DNA of 64,000 bases, from the NCBI GenBank assembly GCA_016207165.1, contig JACQQD010000003.1, forward strand, positions 47,343 through 111,342. The letters run 5' to 3'. This DNA is from Microcaldota archaeon. GTDB taxonomy: Archaea; Micrarchaeota; Micrarchaeia; Norongarragalinales; Norongarragalinaceae. Every line of letters starts with the position of its first letter. Within the stretch, counting starts at the first letter, position 1. Both the position numbers and the translations under genes were made by a program. The notes under the pieces are model-generated. The model saw nothing but the letters and a program-made list of their open reading frames with translations, did no database searches and had not been told where the DNA came from. Shown here one piece after another: positions 48,803-58,239 of this stretch.

Positions 48803-49999
48803 TTAGGCAAAAACCATTTGCGCCTGTTTGACGGCGTCGGCCAACCGGTGGCACTCGTCTTCCGTATTGTACAAGTAAAAACTCGCCCGCGTCGCTCCCG
48901 CGATGTTCAAACGGTCCATCAACACTTGCGCGCAGTGGTTGCCGGAACGAACCGCGATGGCGTTCGCGTCCAAAATGCTTCCCACGTCGTGCGTGTGCGC
49001 GCCAGCTAAGTTAAAGGACACAATCGGCGTGCGCGCCTTGGCAGAACCGTATACGGTGACGCCCGGAACATCGGAGAGCAAGTCCAACGTCGTTTTGAGG
49101 AGTTTTTCCTCGTGCTTCTGAATCGAAGAAAAGCCAACGCGTTGCAGGTAGTCAACGGCTCTGCTCAAACCGATGGCGTCCGCGGCGTTGGGGGTTCCCG
49201 CCTCGAACTTGGCCGGCAGTTCCGCCCACGTGGTCCCCTCTTTTTTCACTTTGGAAATCATGCTTCCCCCAAACAAGAAAGGCGGCATTTCTTCCAGCAC
49301 GCTTTTCTTGCCCCACAAAACCCCGGCGCCCATGGGGCCGCACATCTTGTGCCCCGAAAACGCGTAAAAATCGGCGTCGAAAACGTCCACCAAGCCATGT
49401 GGGGCGCCGGCGGCGCCATCCACCACCACCAACGCGCCTTGCTTCCTGGCTTTCTTCGTCCACGCCTTCACGTCGTTGACCGTGCCCAGGACGTTTGAAA
49501 CCTGGGCAAACGAAAACACGCGCGTCGCTTCGGGAAATTCAAACGAGTCATCCAATTCGCCTTGGTCTGTGACCGGCACGAACTCCAGTTTCGCGCCCGC
49601 TTCCCTGGCCACCTGCTGCCAGGGCACCAAATTAGAGTGGTGATCCATTTCCGTGACTACCACCACATCCCCTTTCCGAAGGTTGTGCCGGCCCCACGCC
49701 TGGGCCACCAAATTCAGGGACTCCGTCGCATTGCGCGTGAAGATGACTTCCTCGGCTTTGGCCTTCAAAAACGAGGCGACTTTTTCGCGCGCGGCCTCAA
49801 ACAATTGCGTGGCCTCCATGCTCAACGAAGAAACGCTTCGGTGCACGTTGGAGTACGACGCCGAATAAAAATCGGAAACCGCTTGAATGACGGATTCGGG
49901 TTTCTGCGTTGACGCCGCATTGTCCAAGTACGCCAACGGCTTGCCGTTAAACGTGCGCCGCAATACCGGAAAATCCATTCGGAGGGCATCAACGTCCAT
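48803..49999 (-). CDS. sufS: Cysteine desulfurase SufS
   Basis: YLDNAASTQKPESVI, FSGHKMCGPMGAGVLWGK, RSGNHCAQ. Confidence 0.95.
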   Translation of the reverse strand: MDVDALRMDFPVLRRTFNGKPLAYLDNAASTQKPESVIQAVSDFYSASYSNVHRSVSSLSMEATQLFEAAREKVASFLKAKAEEVIFTRNATESLNLVAQAWGRHNLRKGDVVVVTEMDHHSNLVPWQQVAREAGAKLEFVPVTDQGELDDSFEFPEATRVFSFAQVSNVLGTVNDVKAWTKKARKQGALVVVDGAAGAPHGLVDVFDADFYAFSGHKMCGPMGAGVLWGKKSVLEEMPPFLFGGSMISKVKKEGTTWAELPAKFEAGTPNAADAIGLSRAVDYLQRVGFSSIQKHEEKLLKTTLDLLSDVPGVTVYGSAKARTPIVSFNLAGAHTHDVGSILDANAIAVRSGNHCAQVLMDRLNIAGATRASFYLYNTEDECHRLADAVKQAQMVFA

Positions 50000-50012
50000 G
50001 GAAGTAAATCGC

Positions 50013-51161
50013 CTAGCTTATCGTTGCATCCAAAGATTCAAAAACGCGTTGGCGGACGCCCTCGTCCGGGATTTGGCGCACCAGCGACTCCAGAAAACCG
50101 TCCACCACCAGCTTTTCAGCTTGTCGCTTTTCCATGCCGCGGGACCGCAGGTAAAACAAGGCATCCGAAGAAAGCTTGGAAACGGTGGCCGCGTGAGAGG
50201 CCCGCACGTCGTTGTTGTCGATAAAAAGAGACGGAACGCTGTTGGACACCACGCCGTGGTCCAGATGCAGGACGCGGTCCTCCAAAAACGAATCCGTCTG
50301 ACTGGCCGTCTTGTCAATCCGAATGACGCCCCGGTACACCGCCGAAGCCTTGCCTTTCAAAGCCCCCTTGACCTTGACGTCGCTTTGCGTCCCCTTCCCG
50401 ACATGATGGGCCACCGTCGTCAAATCAAAGTGCTGGTTGCCAGAACCCAAAAAAACGGCAGAATGCCTTGGCGCGCGTGAACGGCTTCCAACGAAACGGT
50501 GCTCGACTTTGGTTCGCGACAGCGTGCCGCCCACGTCCACGTGAACGGAATTAATTTCGGCATCGGAACCCAGTTCAAAAAATTTCGAGGCAAACCCCAA
50601 CGTGCCGTCCCCGAAACGCTGGACCGAGTAATAATTCAATACAGCCCCGGCGCCCAGCTCAAACCGGCTGGTCTCCGCAAACAAAACCGGTTTTTTTGAA
50701 GCGTATTGCACGAACACGTCCAACACCGCATTTTTGCCTACACTAAAAACGTCCAGCAACCCCCCGGACCGCTCCGGGCGAACCACCACATCCAGCCGCG
50801 CCTGGTCTCCGGCCGACACGTCAAAACGCATTGACGAACCAAAGGCGTGCGCCAAAGCCTCCAACTTGTCCGAAGGCTTACCAAAATCAACATTTACGTT
50901 TTCATGAACCGAAACGTTTTTTGCTTTCACGTCCAACGCCACGGCGCCCAGCGGCGCGCACGCGGAAACATCCAGTTTCCGAACATCCGTGTACCGCCAC
51001 GCCTCCTCTTTGGGCGAAGGCAAGTCCATGGATTCAAAAACAGAAAAGGCGCGCTTCCTTTTTGAGGACGCCTTGGGAAAAAACCGGTCAAACTGAGCCT
51101 TTGAAAAAAGCGTTTCCAACATGAAGAAAAACCTTCTAACCCACGGACCCTTCCATTTCAA
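50013..51161 (-). CDS. sufD: SufD
   Basis: [14 protein letters not shown]-terminal [23 protein letters not shown]. Confidence 0.92.
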   Translation of the reverse strand: MKWKGPWVRRFFFMLETLFSKAQFDRFFPKASSKRKRAFSVFESMDLPSPKEEAWRYTDVRKLDVSACAPLGAVALDVKAKNVSVHENVNVDFGKPSDKLEALAHAFGSSMRFDVSAGDQARLDVVVRPERSGGLLDVFSVGKNAVLDVFVQYASKKPVLFAETSRFELGAGAVLNYYSVQRFGDGTLGFASKFFELGSDAEINSVHVDVGGTLSRTKVEHRFVGSRSRAPRHSAVFLGSGNQHFDLTTVAHHVGKGTQSDVKVKGALKGKASAVYRGVIRIDKTASQTDSFLEDRVLHLDHGVVSNSVPSLFIDNNDVRASHAATVSKLSSDALFYLRSRGMEKRQAEKLVVDGFLESLVRQIPDEGVRQRVFESLDATIS

Positions 51162-52542
51162 GGTCGACCAAGCGATTCAACTCCACCGCGTACTCCATGG
51201 GCAAGTGCTTGACGAACGGCTCGATGAAACCCTGAACCAAGAGCTGCTTGGCTTTCTCCTGGGAAAAACCGCGGGACTGCAAGTAAAACAGCTTCTGCGC
51301 ATCCAGCTTTGAAACCGTTGCCTCATGCGAAATGGACACGTCATCGTTCTGGATCTGCATGTACGGCACCGTATCCGACGCGCTTTCTTCATCCAAAATC
51401 AAGGCGTCGCACTCCACGTTGCTTTTCACGTGGGACGCATTGGGCGCCACGTACAACAGCCCCCGGTACGTCGTGCGGCCCCCGTCCTTGGAAATGGACT
51501 TCGACGTAATCAAACTGGAAGTGTTCGGCGCAAAATGGTAAATCTTGGCTCCCGCGTCCTGGTGCTGACCCTTTCCAGCGAACGCAATGGACACGACTTC
51601 GCCGCGCGCTCCAGGCTCCATCAACAACACCGAAGGATACTTCATCGTGACCTTGCTACCGATATTTCCGTCAAGCCAAAAAACGGTTGCGTCCTTGAAA
51701 GCCTTGGCGCGCTTCGTGACCAAATTATACACGTCGCTATACCAATTCTGAATCGTCGTGTATTGGACACGGCTTCCTTCCAACGCAACGATTTCAACCA
51801 CGGCAGAATGCAACGAATCGGATGTATACGTCGGGCTACTACACCCCTCCAAATAATGTACGGAAGATCCCGGTTCGGCAATGATCATCGTGCGCTCAAA
51901 CTGGCCCATGTTCTTCGTGTTGATCCGAAAATACGCCTGGAGCGGCACGTCCACGTGCACGCCCTTCGGCACGTACAAGAACGAACCCCCACTCCACACC
52001 GCCGTGTTGAGCGCCGCAAACTTGTTGTCGTACATCGGAATCACGGAGCCAAAATATTTTTTGACGAGGTCCTCATGTTCCCTCAAACCAGAGTCCATGT
52101 CCAAGAACACGACGCCTTTTTTCTCCAAATCTTCACGGAGTTGGTGGTAGACGACCTCACTGTCATACTGGGCTCCTGCCCCGGCCAGGAATTTGCGTTC
52201 CGCTTCGGGAATGCCGAGTTTTTCAAACGTCTTCTTCATTTTCTCCGGCACGTCCTCCCAGGAACGCGCCGGCTTGTCCGTGGGCCGGGCATAGTACACG
52301 ATGTCGTCAAAATCAATTTGGGAAAGATTGGCGCCCCACGAAGGCATGGGCTTGGAATAAAAAACACGAAGCGCCTCCAACCTTTTTTCCAGCATCCACT
52401 CTGGCTCGTCTTTGATTTTTGAAATCTCGCGGACGACTTTTTCGCTGAGGCCCTTCTTGGTCTGGTACACCATTTCCACGTCGTCGTGAAAACCAAACTG
52501 GTACTCCGAGTCAAACGTTTGCTTCAACACACTTTTTTCCAT
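51136..52542 (-). CDS. sufB: SufB
   Basis: [44 protein letters not shown]. Confidence 0.97.
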   Translation of the reverse strand: MEKSVLKQTFDSEYQFGFHDDVEMVYQTKKGLSEKVVREISKIKDEPEWMLEKRLEALRVFYSKPMPSWGANLSQIDFDDIVYYARPTDKPARSWEDVPEKMKKTFEKLGIPEAERKFLAGAGAQYDSEVVYHQLREDLEKKGVVFLDMDSGLREHEDLVKKYFGSVIPMYDNKFAALNTAVWSGGSFLYVPKGVHVDVPLQAYFRINTKNMGQFERTMIIAEPGSSVHYLEGCSSPTYTSDSLHSAVVEIVALEGSRVQYTTIQNWYSDVYNLVTKRAKAFKDATVFWLDGNIGSKVTMKYPSVLLMEPGARGEVVSIAFAGKGQHQDAGAKIYHFAPNTSSLITSKSISKDGGRTTYRGLLYVAPNASHVKSNVECDALILDEESASDTVPYMQIQNDDVSISHEATVSKLDAQKLFYLQSRGFSQEKAKQLLVQGFIEPFVKHLPMEYAVELNRLVDLEMEGSVG

Positions 52543-52552
52543 GAGCAACCAC

Positions 52553-53329
52553 TTACGCGGGCACCGGCTCCAATTCGCCGTAACCCTTTTCCTCCAACGC
52601 CAACGCCAATTCAAAGCCCCCGCTTTCCCTGATTTTGCCGTCGACGAACACGTGAACGAAATCCGGCCGAATGTGGTGCAAAATGCGAGGGTAGTGCGTG
52701 ATCAGCAAGACGCCCATGCCGGAGTTCTTAACCAAACCCTGAACGCCTTGAGCCACGACCTTGAGCGCATCCACGTCCAAACCCGAATCCGTCTCGTCCA
52801 TGACCGCGATGTTGGGTTGCAGGACCGCCATCTGCAGGATTTCACAGCGTTTCTTTTCCCCACCACTAAACCCGTCATTCAAATACCGCTCGGCAAACGA
52901 TTCGTCGATGTGAAGCGACTTCATTTTCTCCTTGAGGAACTTGGAAAACGTGAACACGGGCATCTGGTGTTCCTTGGAGCGCAACTGGTTGTACGCCGTC
53001 CGCAAGAAGTTCGCCACCGACACGCCAGGCACCTCCAAGGGGTACTGAAACGCCAAAAACAAGCCTTTCTGGGCACGGCCTTCCGGCGAATCCTCCAAAA
53101 TGCTTTCGCCGTCAAACAAAACGTCGCCAGATTCCACCACGTAGCTGGGATGGCCCATAATCACCGCCGACAACGTGGACTTCCCAGAACCGTTGGGCCC
53201 CATCAAGGCGTGGACTTCTCCAGACTGAACCGTCAGGTTCACGCCGTTGAGTACTTTTTTGCCGTCAACTGACGCCTCGAGGTTCTTGACCTCCAAGACA
53301 TGTTTTTCGGCTTCAAGCTTGATGGCCAT
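52553..53329 (-). CDS. sufC: SufC ATPase
   Basis: [32 protein letters not shown]. Confidence 0.97.
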   Translation of the reverse strand: MAIKLEAEKHVLEVKNLEASVDGKKVLNGVNLTVQSGEVHALMGPNGSGKSTLSAVIMGHPSYVVESGDVLFDGESILEDSPEGRAQKGLFLAFQYPLEVPGVSVANFLRTAYNQLRSKEHQMPVFTFSKFLKEKMKSLHIDESFAERYLNDGFSGGEKKRCEILQMAVLQPNIAVMDETDSGLDVDALKVVAQGVQGLVKNSGMGVLLITHYPRILHHIRPDFVHVFVDGKIRESGGFELALALEEKGYGELEPVPA

Positions 53330-53747
53330 GGAAATCCTCCAAACAAATGTCGCAATCCGACGGCACACGCTCTAGCTCGTGGTGAAGCTTGCACAAGTCC
53401 TTGGTCAAGCGGAAGTCCTGCGCCAAATGCTGGAGCGCTTCGTACCCCGACCACGCTTTCGACTCGATTTTGCCACAAGCCTCATTCACCCGCTTCTTAA
53501 ACTCCGCACTGAACGCCACCTTTTGTGCCCGCTTGGAGTGCACGTACTGGGACACCGCCGCTTCCGTAACGCCCAGCAACCCAGCCACCGCCTTCTGCGT
53601 CAAGCCACGTACAATCAACGCCGCCGCCAACTCCCGCCGCAACGCCGGCAACACGTACCAGACTTCGATTTCCTGAGGCAACAACGCCATTTCCGATTTT
53701 AACGCCAGTTTCAAACCCATCACCGCAACCGGGCCAAACGCCCGCAC
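53313..53747 (-). CDS. HTH regulator with C-terminal cysteines (COG2522-like)
   Basis: LTQKAVAGLLGVTEAAVSQYVHSKRA; Cys in NEACGK, DLCKLH, SDCDIC; overlaps sufC. Confidence 0.75.
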   Translation of the reverse strand: MRAFGPVAVMGLKLALKSEMALLPQEIEVWYVLPALRRELAAALIVRGLTQKAVAGLLGVTEAAVSQYVHSKRAQKVAFSAEFKKRVNEACGKIESKAWSGYEALQHLAQDFRLTKDLCKLHHELERVPSDCDICLEDFHGHQA

Positions 53748-53761
53748 TTAACAATGGTTAA
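53748..53761. promoter_or_regulatory. Inverted repeat, candidate suf operator
   Basis: TTAAC-AATG-GTTAA at the regulator's 5' end. Confidence 0.5.
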
Positions 53762-53801
53762 CTTTCCGGTTTTTAAGGGTTTTTGGCCTATAAAGACCCA
53801 T

Positions 53802-54118
53802 ATGAAATTCAAAAGAAAACCCTGCGGAATCTGCAACACGCCGTTGCACGAATTCAAAGACGAAGTCACCGAAGGCATCCACGTGGACGCCTACCGTTGC
53901 AAGCAAGGGCACGCTAGCTACTCCAGAAGCGTCATGGAAAAAGTGGAGTCTATCCAGAAAGCCACACCGCCCAAGAAAGGCATTTACTGAAAGTAGGCTC
54001 CTCGGTGGCCGCACCCATTCTCGCCTCCATCGTTAAACTACTGGGCCTGAAACCCAAAGAAAAAGTCTACATTTCCACGCAAGACAACAAAATCATCATT
54101 CGGCCTAGCCTGACCTAA
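53802..54118 (+). pseudogene. Zn-ribbon + AbrB-like gene with internal frameshift
   Basis: CGICNTPLHEFKDEVTEGIHVDAYRCKQGHASYS...GIY* then other frame LKVGSSVAAPILASIVKLLGLKPKEKVYISTQDNKIIIRPSLT*. Confidence 0.6.
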
Positions 54119-54183
54119 ACTTGAAAAAGACGCAGGAGGGCTTTTACAACCAGAGAATTCGGGGGCAAACCCGCAAAAGGCGG

Positions 54184-54771
54184 TTACGCCAAAGCCTCCT
54201 CCCGCGCCAAACGGCTTTGGCGATGACGCTTGAATTCACAAACGCAAAACTCGACTTCTTCACCGCATTCACACAACGGAGGCTTTTCCTCGAAAGGCGA
54301 CAACTCCTCGGCACTGCCCCAACGCACGACCTCAAATTCACAGTCGCCCCTTTTGACGCACGTGACCGGAACCGGCTCCCGTAATTTGGCTGAGTGGACA
54401 GCAATCAACGCGCCCGTCAAACCCCCCACAAAATACGCGTTTCCAAACCCGTCCCGGAACTTAGAAAATGGATTCAAAAGGCCCAAAAAAGAGTTCGGAG
54501 AAACAAATTGAACCCAGCCCACAAAACACGGTTGGCCATTGATTTTGGCCTTTTGCAACCTGCCTTGACGCCCCGACAACCGCTCAAAAACCGGCACATC
54601 CAAGTCCTCGTCCTGGAACAAGCGCTTGGTTAGAAAACCGGCATGTCGGACGTGAACGGGTGGCTCCGATGAAACGGATGGATCAGACCCGGGTTTGGCG
54701 TCCTTGAATACCTGCCTGGCTTGGCCTTCCAACACGTTCAACAACCCCCTCCCGTTAAAAAGCCCTTCCAA
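54184..54771 (-). CDS. V4R-like domain protein with Cys-rich tail
   Basis: FGNAYFVGGLTGALIAVHSAKLREPVPVTCVKRGDCEFEV; tail CECGEEVEFCVC. Confidence 0.6.
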   Translation of the reverse strand: MEGLFNGRGLLNVLEGQARQVFKDAKPGSDPSVSSEPPVHVRHAGFLTKRLFQDEDLDVPVFERLSGRQGRLQKAKINGQPCFVGWVQFVSPNSFLGLLNPFSKFRDGFGNAYFVGGLTGALIAVHSAKLREPVPVTCVKRGDCEFEVVRWGSAEELSPFEEKPPLCECGEEVEFCVCEFKRHRQSRLAREEALA

Positions 54772-54775
54772 AAAG

Positions 54776-54811
54776 TCCGATAAATAGCCTGGGTAAAGAA
54801 AAAATCAACCC
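54776..54811. repeat. Direct repeat copy 1 flanking the TA module (contains promoter motif copy 2)
   Basis: TCCGATAAATAGCCTGGGTAAAGAAAAAATCAACCC. Confidence 0.65.
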
Positions 54812-54901
54812 AAAGTTTAAATGCCAGAAACCCGGAGAGACATTCTCCGCATCATGCAAACGCATAAATCCTGGAAACATTACGAATAGTAATGAACCAT
54901 T

Positions 54902-55147
54902 ATGAAAAACATCAACGTGCGGGTGGACGAGTACGCTGACCGGGTGCTGGACGTCTTCCGTGCCGCCCGCGGACTGAACAACAAGTCGGAAGCATTCAAC
55001 GAATTGGTCCACGAGTTCGGGCCCAAGATTTTGGAACCGGAACTCAACGAGGAATTCGCGAAAACCGTCCTGGCCGAAACGCAGGCATGGGAAAAAAAAC
55101 ACGGCTCCCGGCGCAAAATGACCTTGGACGAACTGGAAAAACCGTGA
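54902..55147 (+). CDS. Antitoxin of RelBE/ParDE-type module (DUF2683-like)
   Basis: MKNINVRVDEYADRVLDVFRAARGLNNKSEAFNELV. Confidence 0.8.
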   Translation: MKNINVRVDEYADRVLDVFRAARGLNNKSEAFNELVHEFGPKILEPELNEEFAKTVLAETQAWEKKHGSRRKMTLDELEKP

Positions 55148-55151
55148 GTCC

Positions 55152-55427
55152 ATGTTCGAATTCGATTTGTCGGACGCGCTCCGCCAAACCCTGGAGGAAT
55201 TGAAGCAACGGGACAAGAAACTGGCCGAAGCCCTCACCAGAAAAATCCGAGAAATCGTTTCACGTGACGTGCAAACCATCGACTATTACAAGAACCTCCG
55301 GACCCCACTCCAAGAATCCAAGCGCGTGCACGTCGGCCGCTTCGTTTTGATCTTCAAAGTCTACAAAGAGAAAAACTTCATCTTGTTCCAACGCTTTGAA
55401 CACCACGACAAAGCGTACCAGCTTTAA
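55152..55427 (+). CDS. RelE/ParE-like toxin
   Basis: LKQRDKKLAEALTRKIREIV...NLRTPLQESKRVHVGRFVLIFKVYKEKNFILFQRFEHHDKAY. Confidence 0.85.
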   Translation: MFEFDLSDALRQTLEELKQRDKKLAEALTRKIREIVSRDVQTIDYYKNLRTPLQESKRVHVGRFVLIFKVYKEKNFILFQRFEHHDKAYQL

Positions 55428-55500
55428 AACATCTAAAACAGGGTTCTGCTCCACCGGTCGGGAAACTCTCTTGGTTTGCTATAACGCTACCCTCGCGAAA

Positions 55501-55532
55501 TCCGATAAATAGCCAGGGTAAAAAATCAACTC
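55501..55532. repeat. Direct repeat copy 2 flanking the TA module (contains promoter motif copy 3)
   Basis: TCCGATAAATAGCCAGGGTAAAAAATCAACTC. Confidence 0.65.
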
Positions 55533-55541
55533 GCATTTAAA

Positions 55542-56363
55542 CTACTTGAAGTAAGCGAGAGTTTCTTCCCGGATTTGCTCCGCCAACGCCGCATTCTTGG
55601 TGGCCACCACGGAAACGGGGTGCTCCCAAGAGAAAATGTGGCGGTACAGGCCGCCCAAATTCAAAGATCCAGAATTCCCGGACTCGTACAACCCGTCCAA
55701 CGCCATCTTCAGCTCTGGCGCCAAGAACAATTGGATGACGCGGTCCTCTGACACCATGACGTTGGCCGACGAAGCACAGTCCACATCCAATTCCACGTTA
55801 GAGCCGAATTCCTTCCAAAAATTCATCAATAATTTGTCCAACTTCGAGTGGCCACGGCACAACACGTAATGGGGATTGGATTGCAAGAATTTTTTCATGG
55901 GAGCGTAATGCTCTCGGGCCACGGCAATGGAGGGACACGCCCGGTACCAGTGAGAGACCAACGGCGAGGCATAATCATGCAATTCGTAATCCTGGCGCAA
56001 CGCCCCCAGCAACGCGTACAAGGATTCAGCGTACGAGGAAAACGTAACGGAAAAAGAGTCCAAATCCCGTTTGAGCCGTTCCAACTCCAACCTTGGCAGG
56101 TTCTTCGGCGCCGACAACGACTCGGCCTGCCGCCGCGTTTCGTACACCCAATCCAAACTCAACGCGTACTGCTTCCGGGCTTCCACCAAAGCGCCGGCGG
56201 CCAAGAGCTTCTTGACGGCCTTGTTCACTTCCGGGTATGTCACCACCCCCTCGTCACGGCGCAAATGCGAATGCAGTTTCCGGACAGTCAACGGCCACTC
56301 CGAAGACAAAACGTCCAAAACCCTGGACCGCACGTCATCCTCCGAACCCAAAAAAGAATGCAA
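55542..56363 (-). CDS. Winged-helix regulator paralog A
   Basis: N-terminal wHTH; C-term NAALAEQIREETLAYFK shared with next gene. Confidence 0.65.
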   Translation of the reverse strand: MHSFLGSEDDVRSRVLDVLSSEWPLTVRKLHSHLRRDEGVVTYPEVNKAVKKLLAAGALVEARKQYALSLDWVYETRRQAESLSAPKNLPRLELERLKRDLDSFSVTFSSYAESLYALLGALRQDYELHDYASPLVSHWYRACPSIAVAREHYAPMKKFLQSNPHYVLCRGHSKLDKLLMNFWKEFGSNVELDVDCASSANVMVSEDRVIQLFLAPELKMALDGLYESGNSGSLNLGGLYRHIFSWEHPVSVVATKNAALAEQIREETLAYFK

Positions 56364-56398
56364 CCAAGACCCACCCCCGCATTCAACGCCTAAACGGC

Positions 56399-57253
56399 TT
56401 ACTTGAAGTACTTCAACGTCTCCCCACGAATCTCGTCGGCTAACTCTGGATTGCTGGTAATAATCAAAGACACGTTTCCTTTGAGGCCGTACACAAACGA
56501 GTACAAAGCCGCAAAGTCTATTTGACCTTCATCACTTTTTTTGAAAACCGAGTTTATCCCTTTCCGGACGGGAGGTGAAAGGAAAAGCTGGACTACTTTG
56601 TCTCGCGTGACAAGCAAATCACAGCTGGTTGCGCAGCTCACCCCAATATGGACCTTTTTTCCTAAATCTTTCCAGAAGTCAGCCAAAACCGAATCCAATG
56701 CGGTTTGCTGATTGATGACTGCATAGTGTTCGCCAAGAGACATCATGCGTCGTAGTTGTTCAAATTCTTTCTTGGAAACGCAAGTAACCGGCCAAGCATG
56801 GTACCAGTGCGCTACAGTGGTGTCGGGTTCTTTGTTTTCCGAATAGTCGCGATCCATATTGTCCAAAAGCGCGTACAAAGCTTCCATATACGAGTCAAAT
56901 GACAATGTCACCGAGGAAGCGTTCTTTATTTCTCCAAACTCAAGTGCCGCCCTCCCACTTCGTTTGGCCTCCATCTTGTTAACAAAGGAATTCAAGTCCG
57001 TAATCCATTTCTGGTCCAAAACGTATTTTCGCTTGTCTTCAATCAAAACGCCTTGTCCCGTGAGAACCCGAAGCGCCTTGTGCACGCCCTGATACGTCGC
57101 CGGAGAACCGAAGTCCTTCTTGATAGTTTGAAAAACCTGTTTGGCGGAAAGATGCTCTTCCCGCGACAACACCAAGATGACCAAGTCCTTGATTTCCGAC
57201 TTGGAAGCCGAAAACGAGCTGACACGAGAGGCTAACACGACAGCAACCTCCAA
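56399..57253 (-). CDS. Winged-helix regulator paralog B
   Basis: N-terminal wHTH; shared YxEALYALL, HWYxAxP, VIQLFL/VVQLFL and DEIRGETLKYFK segments. Confidence 0.65.
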   Translation of the reverse strand: MEVAVVLASRVSSFSASKSEIKDLVILVLSREEHLSAKQVFQTIKKDFGSPATYQGVHKALRVLTGQGVLIEDKRKYVLDQKWITDLNSFVNKMEAKRSGRAALEFGEIKNASSVTLSFDSYMEALYALLDNMDRDYSENKEPDTTVAHWYHAWPVTCVSKKEFEQLRRMMSLGEHYAVINQQTALDSVLADFWKDLGKKVHIGVSCATSCDLLVTRDKVVQLFLSPPVRKGINSVFKKSDEGQIDFAALYSFVYGLKGNVSLIITSNPELADEIRGETLKYFK

Positions 57254-57394
57254 GACCGTAAAAACCCAGAAAAAAGGCTAAAAAGGCCGTTGAACCTTCT
57301 CCGGACCAACGGCAACACGTCAAGACGGATTAACCCTCCCTGCATCGGCCTTCTCTCCTGAAGAGAGGCTTTCAGACAGTTTAATATAAACCTT

Positions 57395-57407
57395 GAGTTG
57401 ATTTTTT
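57395..57407 (+). promoter_or_regulatory. Recurrent promoter motif copy 4 (KaiC operon)
   Basis: TTTAATATAAACCTTGAGTTGATTTTTT upstream of 57478. Confidence 0.5.
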
Positions 57408-57477
57408 GTATACCGTTCCCTCGCTATCTGTCGAAGAGATATAAAAGGGAAACGGGCATGAAAGAGTTGGCCGGTAA

Positions 57478-58239
57478 ATGGGAGAACGTAAGAAAACAGG
57501 TATCTCAGGGCTTGACAAAGCACTTAATGGAGGGATACCAAACGGGAACATAGTGTTGATTTCTGGTGGAGCAGGCACTGGGAAAACAACGCTATGTCTT
57601 CAATTTTTGGTAGAAGGGGCAAAAAATGGGGAAAAAACGCTATACATAAGCACCGAACAAAACGACGGAGAAATAAAACGCCAAGCTGAGCCATACGGGT
57701 GGCAAATAGCAGAACTTGAAGAAAAAAACTTGTTCAAAGTGCTGCACGTTAATATCTTGAAAGATGAAGATAATCTAGAAAAAATAAAAAAAACAATTGA
57801 AGAGCTTAAGCCAGAACGGATAGTTCTTGATTCTTTAAGTACATACTCAGACTACACTGCGGTAACACAATACGCAAGAGAACTCCTTTTAAAACGTGGC
57901 GGGGTCGCTCAGAGAGCTATAGATCAAATCATGCCTCAAAACATATCAGAAAAAGTAATCATAAAGCGAATGCTAGCAACACTAATAAATGACCTGAAAA
58001 GCCCCGGCGCAACGACACTAATCACATCGGAGTTACCCGAAACAAAAGGCCAGCTAAGCTCCGATGGAATTTCAGAATTCTTAGCAGACGGGGTCATATT
58101 GCTGTACTATTGGGAAATTGGCGAAGTAGAAGAACATGCAATGAAGATAAGGAAAATGAGGTACACCCCTCACGATTCTAGAGCGTTAATGTACAACATG
58201 AGCCGAAGTGGTATAGAAGTAAAAGCAGGAGAAATCTGA
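57478..58239 (+). CDS. KaiC-like RecA-superfamily ATPase
   Basis: TGISGLDKALNGGIPNGNIVLISGGAGTGKTTLCLQFL; RKMRYTPHDSRALMYNMSRSGIEV. Confidence 0.9.
   Translation: MGERKKTGISGLDKALNGGIPNGNIVLISGGAGTGKTTLCLQFLVEGAKNGEKTLYISTEQNDGEIKRQAEPYGWQIAELEEKNLFKVLHVNILKDEDNLEKIKKTIEELKPERIVLDSLSTYSDYTAVTQYARELLLKRGGVAQRAIDQIMPQNISEKVIIKRMLATLINDLKSPGATTLITSELPETKGQLSSDGISEFLADGVILLYYWEIGEVEEHAMKIRKMRYTPHDSRALMYNMSRSGIEVKAGEI

Noticed and set aside
57350-57368. Small hairpin CTCTC-CTGAA-GAGAG upstream of the KaiC operon
   Set aside because: Only a 5-bp stem; too short to support as a functional element without conservation data.
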